A stretch of DNA of 8,761 nt from Eubacteriales bacterium (GTDB lineage Bacteria > Bacillota_A > Clostridia > Christensenellales > Aristaeellaceae), in assembly GCA_030528845.1 (NCBI GenBank), contig JAUMYC010000062.1, positions 1 to 8,761 of the forward strand, given 5' to 3'. Positions 1-7,504 of this stretch are shown one piece after another. Positions within the stretch are counted from its first letter, which is position 1, and the number at the start of each line of letters is the position of its first letter. Under the pieces are notes generated by a model. That model was not told the origin of the DNA and did no database searches. It worked only from the letters and a program-made list of their open reading frames with translations. The position numbers and the translations under genes were made by a program.

Positions 1-24
1 CAGTGCGCTCTGCCGTCCCTGTTC

Positions 25-53
25 TTGTGCGGGAGATTTTTATGTGATAGAAT
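25..53 (+). promoter_or_regulatory. Candidate promoter for the histidine phosphatase gene
   Basis: A -35 element TTGTGC (25-30) and a -10 element TAGAAT (48-53) are separated by 17 bases, and a TG lies one base before the -10 (extended -10). Transcription would begin near 60. This puts the possible ATG at 44 upstream of the transcript and supports the start at 95. The match is moderate and was judged by eye. Confidence 0.45.
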
Positions 54-94
54 GCACACAAGCATTAATAGCCTGTGATAAACGAGGTGCGATC

Positions 95-640
95 ATGATT
101 TATTTGATGCGACATGGCGCCGACTCACCTGATCGCTTAGGCGGTTGGAGTCCATACGGATTGACAGAAGAAGGCAGGCTGCAGGTTCATAATGCAAACA
201 ATATTTTGAGCAATACAGGCATCACGAAAATATATGCAAGCGACTTGGCCAGAGCAAAAGAAACGGCCGAAATCGTGGCCAATGCACTTTCTCTGCCGAT
301 TACATATCTGCCCCAGTTTCGTGAATCCAACAATGGGCTGCTGGCCGGCATGCTGAAAACAAAAGCAGCCGAACAATATCCGGGAATATATTGGAACGCT
401 CTGGATTGGACAGAAACATATCCGGAGGGGGAAAGCCCCTCACAATTCTTTCATCGCATTCAAGCCGCATGGGTTGAATTCAAAAAGCGCGTCGGCAAGA
501 GTAATATATTACTGGTATCTCACGGCGGAGTAATGAATATTATTCTGTGTTTGGAAAACGGAATACCGTATACAAACAAAGAAACGCATTTCCAAATCAG
601 GGATGCAGAAATCGTACAAATAGATATAAATTTCAATTGA
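95..640 (+). CDS. Histidine phosphatase family protein (phosphoglycerate mutase-like)
   Basis: This 181-residue cytoplasmic phosphatase belongs to the branch of the histidine phosphatase superfamily in which a histidine is transiently phosphorylated. The signature RHG is at residues 6-8 (His7 the predicted nucleophile). SDLARAKETA (49-58) supplies the usual second arginine, Glu77 in the FRES stretch is a likely acid, and SHGG (142-145) carries the second catalytic histidine. The length fits small members such as CobC-like or broad-specificity phosphatases, but the substrate cannot be told from sequence. I chose ATG 95 because GAGGTG (84-89) is a good ribosome binding site and RHG then falls at the N-terminus, as is normal; an in-frame ATG at 44 lies inside the probable promoter. 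The gene is AT-rich, with ATA, AAA and AAT codons, unlike its GC-rich neighbours, which suggests separate ancestry. It stands alone and ends at a hairpin terminator. Confidence 0.88.
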   Translation: MIYLMRHGADSPDRLGGWSPYGLTEEGRLQVHNANNILSNTGITKIYASDLARAKETAEIVANALSLPITYLPQFRESNNGLLAGMLKTKAAEQYPGIYWNALDWTETYPEGESPSQFFHRIQAAWVEFKKRVGKSNILLVSHGGVMNIILCLENGIPYTNKETHFQIRDAEIVQIDINFN

Positions 641-662
641 CTGAGGAGAATAACGGCGCGCA

Positions 663-713
663 AACCCCCGGCCTGTGAGAGATCTCACAAGCCGGGGGTT
701 CGTTCTTTGTTTT
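663..713 (+). terminator. Strong hairpin terminator, probably bidirectional
   Basis: A 10-bp stem (663-672 with 691-700, AACCCCCGGC against GCCGGGGGTT) continues after one mismatch into a second helix (674-680 with 683-689). On the plus strand it is followed by a T-rich stretch (701-713), which ends the phosphatase transcript. Read on the minus strand it lies 12 bases after the nrdG stop and is followed by three T, so it probably serves nrdG as well. Confidence 0.8.
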
Positions 714-1209
714 ATCCTTCGATCTCCACGGCCTCCCCCGCGTCGAGGGAGCGCCGCACGTCGATCAGCCGCTGGTTCTTCGAGCCGCGCCATTTGACCT
801 CCAGCGAGCGCTGCGCAAGCACGAACGGGCCGTCCACCAGCACGTCCGTGTTTTCCAGCAGCGCGCGCACGCCGCTCTCCTGCTCCGCCTTGCGCAGCAG
901 CTGTTCATACGTCCAGCCGCTGTACGTCCAGACGCTCAGCCCGCGCTCCTTCGCCGCAGAGGCGATCTGCGCGCAGGGCTCGCTCTGGCAGAAGGGGTCG
1001 CCCCCGGAGAGGGTAACGCCGTCGAGCAGCGGGTTGTCGTCGATCATCTCGACGATCTCCTCCACACTCATTTCCTTTCCGCCGTTCCTGTCGTGCGATT
1101 CCGGGTTGTGGCAGCCGGGGCAGTCGTGTACGCAGCCCTGCGCGAACACCGTCAGCCTCAGGCCCGGGCCGTCCACGATCGAGTCGTCCATGATGCCTGC
1201 AATACGCAT
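712..1209 (-). CDS. nrdG: Anaerobic ribonucleoside-triphosphate reductase activating protein (radical SAM)
   Basis: This 165-residue protein is the activase of class III ribonucleotide reductase. It uses a [4Fe-4S] cluster to cleave S-adenosylmethionine and places a glycyl radical on NrdD. The cluster motif CX3CX2C is at Cys26, Cys30 and Cys33, preceded by DGPGLR (13-18), which is typical of NrdG and pyruvate formate-lyase activases. The SAM-binding glycine stretch SGGDPF is at 69-74, and DVLVDGPFV near residue 125 is a further NrdG-like feature. Length is normal and no auxiliary ferredoxin domain is present, which fits NrdG rather than larger activases. The start is supported by AAGGAG just upstream. 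The gene follows nrdD on the same strand but after a hairpin-rich 225-base gap, so it may be transcribed with nrdD or partly uncoupled from it. No convincing promoter of its own was found. Confidence 0.95.
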   Translation of the reverse strand: MRIAGIMDDSIVDGPGLRLTVFAQGCVHDCPGCHNPESHDRNGGKEMSVEEIVEMIDDNPLLDGVTLSGGDPFCQSEPCAQIASAAKERGLSVWTYSGWTYEQLLRKAEQESGVRALLENTDVLVDGPFVLAQRSLEVKWRGSKNQRLIDVRRSLDAGEAVEIEG

Positions 1210-1267
1210 GTGTTCTCCTTTCCGAGGGGCGTTTGCCCTTCCCGTGCGCGTTGGTCCGCTTTATGCA

Positions 1268-1314
1268 AGAGACCCTATCGCTTTTGCAATCGATAGGATC
1301 TCTTTGTTATTTTC
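1268..1314 (+). terminator. Terminator-like stem-loop between nrdD and nrdG, plus-oriented
   Basis: Thirteen bases (1268-1280) pair with 1291-1303 with one mismatch (12 of 13) around a 10-base loop. On the plus strand the stem is followed by TTTGTTATTTT, a good intrinsic terminator tail, although no plus-strand gene lies upstream. On the minus strand, the sense strand of both nrd genes, the tail is only TTGCATAAAG, so termination there would be partial at best. It may act as an attenuator or RNA-processing site for nrdG, or stop antisense transcription. Confidence 0.6.
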
Positions 1315-1345
1315 GCCTTCTGTTTTCCGCGTAAGCGGCGGGAGT

Positions 1346-1420
1346 GCAGAGGGCGGAGCCCTCTGCCGGGTGCAGGGCAGAGCCCTGCGCAACCGGGGTG
1401 CAGGGGCGGGGAGCCCCTGC
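1346..1420. repeat. Three tandem GC-rich hairpin units after nrdD
   Basis: Three successive inverted repeats share the pattern GCAG-Gn-C, short loop, G-Cn-CTGC. Unit 1 is 1346-1354 with 1358-1366 (9 bp, loop GGA). Unit 2 is 1372-1378 with 1382-1388 (7 bp, loop AGA). Unit 3 is 1400-1407 with 1413-1420 (8 bp, loop GGGGA). All three stems are perfect although their sequences differ, so changes on one arm are matched on the other. Each is preceded by GT or GGT. They start 15 bases past the nrdD stop on the minus strand, where they could protect the 3' end of the message or slow the polymerase. Confidence 0.8.
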
Positions 1421-1434
1421 CTTCCGTCCCCCTG

Positions 1435-3756
1435 TTATATGTTTACGTCGTGCTTGGTGCGTTCGCGCACTTCCGCGCGCTTTGCGTTGTTCCACTTGTC
1501 CAGCGTGCCCACGAGATAGCCCGTGATGCGGCGGATGCGCTCGAAGCGAACGTCCTCTTCCTTCCTGCCGCAATGCGGGCAGGTATCGCCGATGATGCCG
1601 TTGTAGCCGCATTTCGGATCGCGGTCGACCGGATGGTTGATCGAGCCGTAGCCGATGCCGCTCTCCTTCATCAGGCGGATGATCTTCTCGAAGGCCTCGA
1701 GGTTCTGGGAGGTATCGCCGTCGAGCTCGACATAGGAGATGTGGCCGGCGTTGGTCAGCGCGTGATAGGGCGCCTCCAGACGGATCTTCTTCGCGGCGGA
1801 GATCTTATAATACACCGGCACATGGAAGCTGTTGGTGTAATACTCGCGGTCGGTCACGCCGGGGATCTCGCCGAAGCGCGCCTTGTCCTTGCGCACGAAG
1901 GTGCCGGAGAGGCCCTCTGCCGGGGTCGCCAGCAGCGTCACGTTCATGCCGATCTTCTTGCTGTATTCGTCGCAGCGCTTGCGCATATGCTGCACGATCT
2001 CCAGGCCCAGATTCTGCGCCTGCTCGCTCTGGCCGTGATGCTCGCCGATGAGCGCGACCAGCGCCTCCGCAAGGCCGATGAAACCCACGGAGAGGGTGCC
2101 GTGCTTGAGCACCTCGCGCACCTCGTCGTCCCAGTCCAGCTTTTCGCTGTCGAGCCACACGCCCTGTCCCATCAGGAAGGGGAAATTGCGCACGCGCTTG
2201 CGCGCCTGGATCTCAAAGCGCTCGCACAGCTGCTCCACCGCCAGATCGATCACGCGATCCAGCTCGGCGAAGAACTGCTCGATATTGCGGTTGGCGATGA
2301 TCGCCGCGCGCACGATATTCACGGAAGTGAAGGAGAGGTTGCCGCGGCCGTTGGAGATCTCGCGCTCCGGATCCACCAGATTGCCGATGACGCGGGTGCG
2401 GCAGCCCATATAGGCGATCTCCGTCTCCGGATGGCCAGGCTTGTAATACTGCAGGTTGTAGGGCGCATCCTGGAACGAGAAGTTCGGGAAAAGGCGCTTG
2501 GCGCTGGTACGGATGGCCAGCTTGAACAGATCGTAGTTCGGATCCTCCGGGTTATAGTTGATCCCTTCCTTCACGCGGAAGATCTGGATCGGGAAGATGG
2601 GCGTTTCGCCGTTGCCCAGGCCCTGCTCGGTGGACAGCAGCAGATTGCGCACCACCATGCGCGCCTCGGGGGAGGTGTCCATGCCGTAGTTCAGGCTGGA
2701 GAAGGGCACCTGCGCGCCGGCGCGGCTGTTCATCGTGTTCAGGTTGTGTACCAGCGCTTCCATGGCCTGGAAGGTGGCGCGGTCGGTCTCCTCGTAGGCC
2801 TTCTTCTGGGCAAAGGCCTGCGCGGTCTTGATCTCCTCTTCGTTCAGGCCCAGCGCCGCGAGCTTCTGCGCTTCTGCGGCGAAATAGGCCTCGGTGGGCT
2901 CAAGAGTGGGGCAAAGGCCGCTCTCCTGCTCGATGCCGGAGAGCATCTCCTTCGTGGCGGCGGAGGCGTCCTCCACGCCGTTGAGCAGCTCGATGGCGCG
3001 GGCCATGTTGTCGCGGTAGCGCTTTTTGAAGGTGAGGCGCACGCCGTCGGCCATGGCGTAGTCAAAATTCACGATGCTCTGGCCACCGTGCTGGTCGTTC
3101 TGGTTGGCCTGAATGGCGATGCAGCAGAGCGCGGAATAGCTGTAGATGTCCTTCGGGTCGCGCAGGAAGCCGTGCCCGGTGGAGAAGCCGTTTTTGAACA
3201 GCTTGATCAGGTCGATCTGACAGCAGGTCGTCGTGAGGGTGTAAAAGTCCAGATCGTGGATGTGGATCACGCCGTCCTGGTGCGCCTGCGAGTGCTCGGG
3301 CTTGATGACGGACATCAGGTTGAACTGCTTGGAGCCCTCGGAGCCGTATTTGAGCATGGCGCCCATGGCGGTGTCGCCGTTGATGTTGGCGTTTTCGCGC
3401 TTGATGTCGCTGTCGCGCGCGGCCTTGTTGGTGATGTCGTCGTAGATCTGCATCAGGCGCGTGTTCATTTCGCGCGCGCGGCTGCGTTCGGCCCTGTAGA
3501 GGATGTAGGACTTGGCAGTGCGCACGAAGCCGTTGTCGATCAGCACGCGCTCCACGATATCCTGAACGTCTTCCACGCTCGCGCTGTCGCCGAGCTCCTC
3601 TTCCACGCGTCCGATCACCTGCTGGGTGAGCTTGGGCGCGGTCTTCTCGGCGTTTACGCTGCCGGTGGCGACGAGCGCCTTGCGGATCGCCTGCGTGATC
3701 TTGCTATCGTCAAAGGGCATTTCCCGGCCGTCGCGTTTGATGATCGTGCTGGGCAT
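1435..3756 (-). CDS. nrdD: Anaerobic (class III) ribonucleoside-triphosphate reductase
   Basis: This 773-residue glycyl-radical enzyme reduces ribonucleoside triphosphates to deoxyribonucleotides in the absence of oxygen. An ATP-cone occupies about residues 3-95 (IIKRDGREMPFDDSKI), the allosteric domain that senses ATP/dATP. The catalytic barrel carries a CC pair at 178-179 and MGCRTRV at 450-456, where Cys452 matches the position of the known active-site cysteine. A C-terminal metal-binding segment shows Cys716, Cys726 and Cys729. The glycyl-radical site is RITGYL, with Gly746 the predicted radical residue, 27 residues from the end. The protein looks full length and intact. The ATG has GAGAGGAAG a few bases upstream. 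It is the first gene of an nrdD-nrdG unit and sits behind two candidate promoters and paired NrdR-like boxes. Its high-GC antisense strand carries a 791-codon open frame, which is only a shadow. Confidence 0.97.
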   Translation of the reverse strand: MPSTIIKRDGREMPFDDSKITQAIRKALVATGSVNAEKTAPKLTQQVIGRVEEELGDSASVEDVQDIVERVLIDNGFVRTAKSYILYRAERSRAREMNTRLMQIYDDITNKAARDSDIKRENANINGDTAMGAMLKYGSEGSKQFNLMSVIKPEHSQAHQDGVIHIHDLDFYTLTTTCCQIDLIKLFKNGFSTGHGFLRDPKDIYSYSALCCIAIQANQNDQHGGQSIVNFDYAMADGVRLTFKKRYRDNMARAIELLNGVEDASAATKEMLSGIEQESGLCPTLEPTEAYFAAEAQKLAALGLNEEEIKTAQAFAQKKAYEETDRATFQAMEALVHNLNTMNSRAGAQVPFSSLNYGMDTSPEARMVVRNLLLSTEQGLGNGETPIFPIQIFRVKEGINYNPEDPNYDLFKLAIRTSAKRLFPNFSFQDAPYNLQYYKPGHPETEIAYMGCRTRVIGNLVDPEREISNGRGNLSFTSVNIVRAAIIANRNIEQFFAELDRVIDLAVEQLCERFEIQARKRVRNFPFLMGQGVWLDSEKLDWDDEVREVLKHGTLSVGFIGLAEALVALIGEHHGQSEQAQNLGLEIVQHMRKRCDEYSKKIGMNVTLLATPAEGLSGTFVRKDKARFGEIPGVTDREYYTNSFHVPVYYKISAAKKIRLEAPYHALTNAGHISYVELDGDTSQNLEAFEKIIRLMKESGIGYGSINHPVDRDPKCGYNGIIGDTCPHCGRKEEDVRFERIRRITGYLVGTLDKWNNAKRAEVRERTKHDVNI

Positions 3757-3775
3757 AGAGCTTCCTCTCCCTTTC

Positions 3776-3787
3776 CTGTAATTACAG
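3776..3787. promoter_or_regulatory. Perfect 12-bp palindrome in the nrdD leader
   Basis: CTGTAATTACAG is a perfect palindrome lying 20 bases upstream of the nrdD ATG and just downstream of the expected start of the proximal promoter. It could be an operator for an unknown dimeric regulator. It does not match the NrdR, Rex or Fnr consensus that I know. Confidence 0.35.
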
Positions 3788-3799
3788 TATTCTGCTCAT

Positions 3800-3827
3800 A
3801 TAGTACACCGTATGTTGTTGTTTGAAA
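3800..3827 (-). promoter_or_regulatory. Proximal candidate nrdD promoter (P2)
   Basis: On the minus strand, TTTCAA (3822-3827) and TACTAT (3800-3805) are separated by 16 bases. Both hexamers are imperfect. The left NrdR-like box fills the spacer, which is the geometry expected for repression of this promoter. Confidence 0.35.
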
Positions 3828-3852
3828 CACCGTTCGGCACAACATACTGTAT
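3805..3852. promoter_or_regulatory. Pair of NrdR-box-like sites upstream of nrdD
   Basis: Two 16-bp sites, 3805-3820 (ACACCGTATGTTGTTG) and 3837-3852 (GCACAACATACTGTAT), match the NrdR-box pattern ACACwATATATwGTGT at about 11 and 12 positions respectively. They also form an inverted pair (11 of 12 bases, 3807-3818 against 3839-3850). Their starts are exactly 32 bp apart, three helical turns, which is the usual NrdR arrangement. NrdR is an ATP/dATP-sensing Zn-ribbon and ATP-cone repressor of ribonucleotide reductase genes. Location and spacing make this call, since each site alone is weak. Confidence 0.65.
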
Positions 3853-3875
3853 TTTATAAGTCGTTCCGAGGGACG

Positions 3876-3904
3876 ATTATAGCATGTAACGCCCGGCGTT
3901 GCAA
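3876..3904 (-). promoter_or_regulatory. Distal strong candidate nrdD promoter (P1)
   Basis: On the minus strand, TTGCAA (3899-3904) and a consensus TATAAT (3876-3881) are separated by exactly 17 bases, and TG lies one base before the -10. Transcription would start near 3869 and give a leader of about 110 bases that reads through both NrdR-like boxes. The spacer itself contains a perfect 13-bp inverted repeat, AACGCC-C-GGCGTT (3888-3900), which could be an operator. Confidence 0.7.
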
Positions 3905-4070
3905 GCGCAAAAGGCCCGGTTTTCCTCCTCGGCGGGAAATTTTCTTGTATTCTCTACACAAATTTTCATTGCCCGGGGTATTGCATTTTTGCCCGTGTTG
4001 TGCTTGGCGAACACGGATGCACCGCTGGGGCACAGCCTGTCCGCGGCGGCTCTTTTGCGCGCTGAAGCAG
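3905..4070. other. Intergenic stretch without recognised genes
   Basis: This is the centre of the 362-base gap between mnmA and nrdD. The only structure I see is a 7-bp stem, CCGTGTT with AACACGG, near 3993-4016, with no T tract on either side. A 30-codon minus-strand frame starting near 3970 has no ribosome binding site and ends inside the P1 -10 element, so I do not call it a gene. Confidence 0.5.
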
Positions 4071-4098
4071 AAAAAACGCCCTCCCGCGGGAGGGCGTT
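4071..4098 (-). terminator. mnmA rho-independent terminator
   Basis: An 11-bp perfect inverted repeat (4075-4085 with 4088-4098, AACGCCCTCCC against GGGAGGGCGTT) is followed on the minus strand by six T. It lies 20 bases after the mnmA stop codon and separates mnmA from nrdD transcription. Confidence 0.9.
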
Positions 4099-4118
4099 GT
4101 GCGTTTGGTGAGCGCCGG

Positions 4119-6087
<1,969 letters not shown>

Positions 6088-6101
6088 ACCGCTGTACGAC
6101 C

Positions 6102-6109
6102 AAGGAGGG
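6102..6109 (+). promoter_or_regulatory. Ribosome binding site of the GNAT gene
   Basis: AAGGAGGG lies 6 bases before ATG 6116. It fixes the start and lies in the 28-base gap after the preceding stop, indicating independent, efficient translation within one operon. Confidence 0.85.
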
Positions 6110-6115
6110 AACTGT

Positions 6116-6979
6116 ATGCAGCATGAAGTGCTCCACGGCTACCGACACGACGACGCGCTGCGCGCCTCGTTCAACCGCCTCGCAAAGGAGACCTTTGGCC
6201 TTGATTTCGAGCCGTGGTATCAAAACGGCTTCTGGAACGATAAATACGACCCGCATTCCATTTTGATCGACGGCGAGATCGTCGCAAACGTGTCCGTCAA
6301 CCGCATCGACGGCCTGCTCGACGGCACAGAGCGCCATTATGTGCAGCTGGGCACGGTCATGACCAAGCCCGAATGGCGCAGGAAGGGGCTCATCCGCAAG
6401 ATCATGCAGGCCATCCAGGCCGAGTGCGCCCAATGCGACGGCCTGTTTCTCTATGCGGGCGACGACGTGTGCGGCTTTTATCCCAAGTTCGGGTTCGTGC
6501 GCGCCCCGGAGACGCGCTATCGCCTCGCCCTGCAGCCTGCTGCGCCCGCGGCGGCCCACAGCGTGCCCATGGCGACCCCGGAGGACTGGCAGGCCTATCT
6601 GCGCGCAAAGCGCGGCCTCGTCAGCGCAGCCGCCTTTGCGCAGGACACGGACGACCTGCACATGTTCTATCTGACGCAGTTCATGCAGGACTGCCTCTAT
6701 TTCCTGCCCGAGCTCGGGGCATATGTCGTCGCCTCGGCGGAGGGAAACGCCGTGGAGATCAGCGAGGTGCTCGCGCCCGGGCCCGTGTCTCTGCGCGCCG
6801 TCTGCGAGGCCTTCGGCCCGCAGTATTCCCTGTTCACCTTCGGCTTCACGCCCAAGGACGCCGCAGGGCTCGAGCCGTTCGATCACGTCGAGGAGGACTG
6901 CACCTTCTTTGTACAGGGCGAGCCGCTTTCGGGCGAGCTGCGCCGCATCGGCTCCTTCCCGGCTATCCTGCACGCCTGA
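6116..6979 (+). CDS. GNAT family N-acetyltransferase
   Basis: This 287-residue cytoplasmic protein has an N-terminal GNAT fold that transfers an acetyl group from acetyl-CoA to an amine. The acetyl-CoA-binding motif A covers about residues 77-103 (VQLGTVMTKPEWRRKGLIRK), with the R-R-K-G-L-I pyrophosphate loop, and FYPKFGF at 121-127 is the usual motif B end. About 150 further residues follow. They have no motif I know and probably form a second domain, as in longer two-domain GNAT proteins of Firmicutes. The substrate is unknown. Conserved tract length and spacing argue for an active enzyme. It is the second and last gene of the operon with the Trp/acid-tail membrane protein and ends just before a bidirectional terminator. 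Whether it modifies its partner is untested inference; the partner's tail has almost no lysine, which speaks against tail acetylation. Confidence 0.88.
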   Translation: MQHEVLHGYRHDDALRASFNRLAKETFGLDFEPWYQNGFWNDKYDPHSILIDGEIVANVSVNRIDGLLDGTERHYVQLGTVMTKPEWRRKGLIRKIMQAIQAECAQCDGLFLYAGDDVCGFYPKFGFVRAPETRYRLALQPAAPAAAHSVPMATPEDWQAYLRAKRGLVSAAAFAQDTDDLHMFYLTQFMQDCLYFLPELGAYVVASAEGNAVEISEVLAPGPVSLRAVCEAFGPQYSLFTFGFTPKDAAGLEPFDHVEEDCTFFVQGEPLSGELRRIGSFPAILHA

Positions 6980-6995
6980 GATGCCTTGCAAACAC

Positions 6996-7041
6996 AAACA
7001 CCCCCTGCTCCGCGCCTTTTCGGCCCGGGCAGGGGGTGTTT
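6996..7041. terminator. Bidirectional terminator between convergent genes
   Basis: A perfect 13-bp stem (6996-7008 with 7029-7041, AAACACCCCCTGC against GCAGGGGGTGTTT) encloses a 20-base GC-rich loop that can pair further. The A-run at one foot and the T-run at the other give T tails in both directions, so it can end both the GNAT transcript (+) and the rplI transcript (-). Confidence 0.85.
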
Positions 7042-7050
7042 CTTGCTTGC

Positions 7051-7503
7051 TTACTTGCCGCTGACGGTGACGTGCAGCTCCATCTTGGTGCTCACGCCCG
7101 CAGCCAGACGCAGCGTGATCTCGCTCACGCCCGCGGTCTTCACAGCGCCGTCGGTCTCCACCTTGCGCTTGTCGATCTCCAGACCATGCTGTTCCTTGAT
7201 GGCCTGCGCGATCACGTCGCCGGTGATGGCTCCGTAGAGCTTGCCGCTCTCGCCGCCGCGCACGCTCACATGCACGGCCTTGCCCTTGAGCTCGCGCGCC
7301 TTGGCCTCGGCCTCGGCCTTTTTCACGTCCTCGCGGTGCTTGGCGGCGCTCTTTGCGTTCTGGATGGAATTGAGCGCCTCGGCGGTGGCCTCCTTGGCCA
7401 GCTTTCTGGGCAGGAGGAAGTTGCGCGCGTAGCCGTCGCTCACTTCGAGGATCTGGTCCTTCTTGCCGCTGCCCTTCACGTCCTGGAGCAGGATAACTTT
7501 CAT
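7051..7503 (-). CDS. rplI: 50S ribosomal protein L9
   Basis: This 150-residue protein is a primary 23S rRNA-binding protein at the base of the L1 stalk of the large subunit. It has the L9 signature at the N-terminus: MKVILLQDVK, then GSGKKDQILEVSDGYARNFL (residues 11-30) and LPRKLA (31-36). A long connecting helix follows at about 40-75 (Ala, Lys and Glu rich), then the C-terminal rRNA-binding domain. Length is normal (about 148-150). The ATG comes one base after the stop of the DUF2232 gene (TGA, one base, ATG), with AGGAAGGGG inside the upstream gene's last codons, so the two are translationally coupled. In Bacillus and many clostridia rplI follows gdpP and precedes dnaB/dnaC; neither is here, and the gene is the last of its operon. 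Confidence 0.97.
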   Translation of the reverse strand: MKVILLQDVKGSGKKDQILEVSDGYARNFLLPRKLAKEATAEALNSIQNAKSAAKHREDVKKAEAEAKARELKGKAVHVSVRGGESGKLYGAITGDVIAQAIKEQHGLEIDKRKVETDGAVKTAGVSEITLRLAAGVSTKMELHVTVSGK

Positions 7504-7504
7504 A

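Noticed and set aside
44..94. Upstream ATG at 44 extending the phosphatase by 17 residues
   Set aside because: It lies between the putative -35 and -10 elements, has no ribosome binding site, and would move the RHG motif away from its normal N-terminal place.
1346..1420. Tandem hairpins as a CRISPR array
   Set aside because: Units differ in sequence and length, spacing is only 26-28 bases start to start, there are no unique spacers, and no cas genes are nearby.
1450..3825. 791-codon plus-strand open frame opposite nrdD
   Set aside because: Exact antisense of nrdD in a GC-rich gene. The translated sequence is a low-complexity His/Ala/Leu/Val-rich shadow with no motif, and no promoter or ribosome binding site was seen.
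3878..3970. Small 30-codon minus-strand frame in the mnmA-nrdD gap
   Set aside because: No ribosome binding site, and it ends inside the consensus -10 of nrdD P1.
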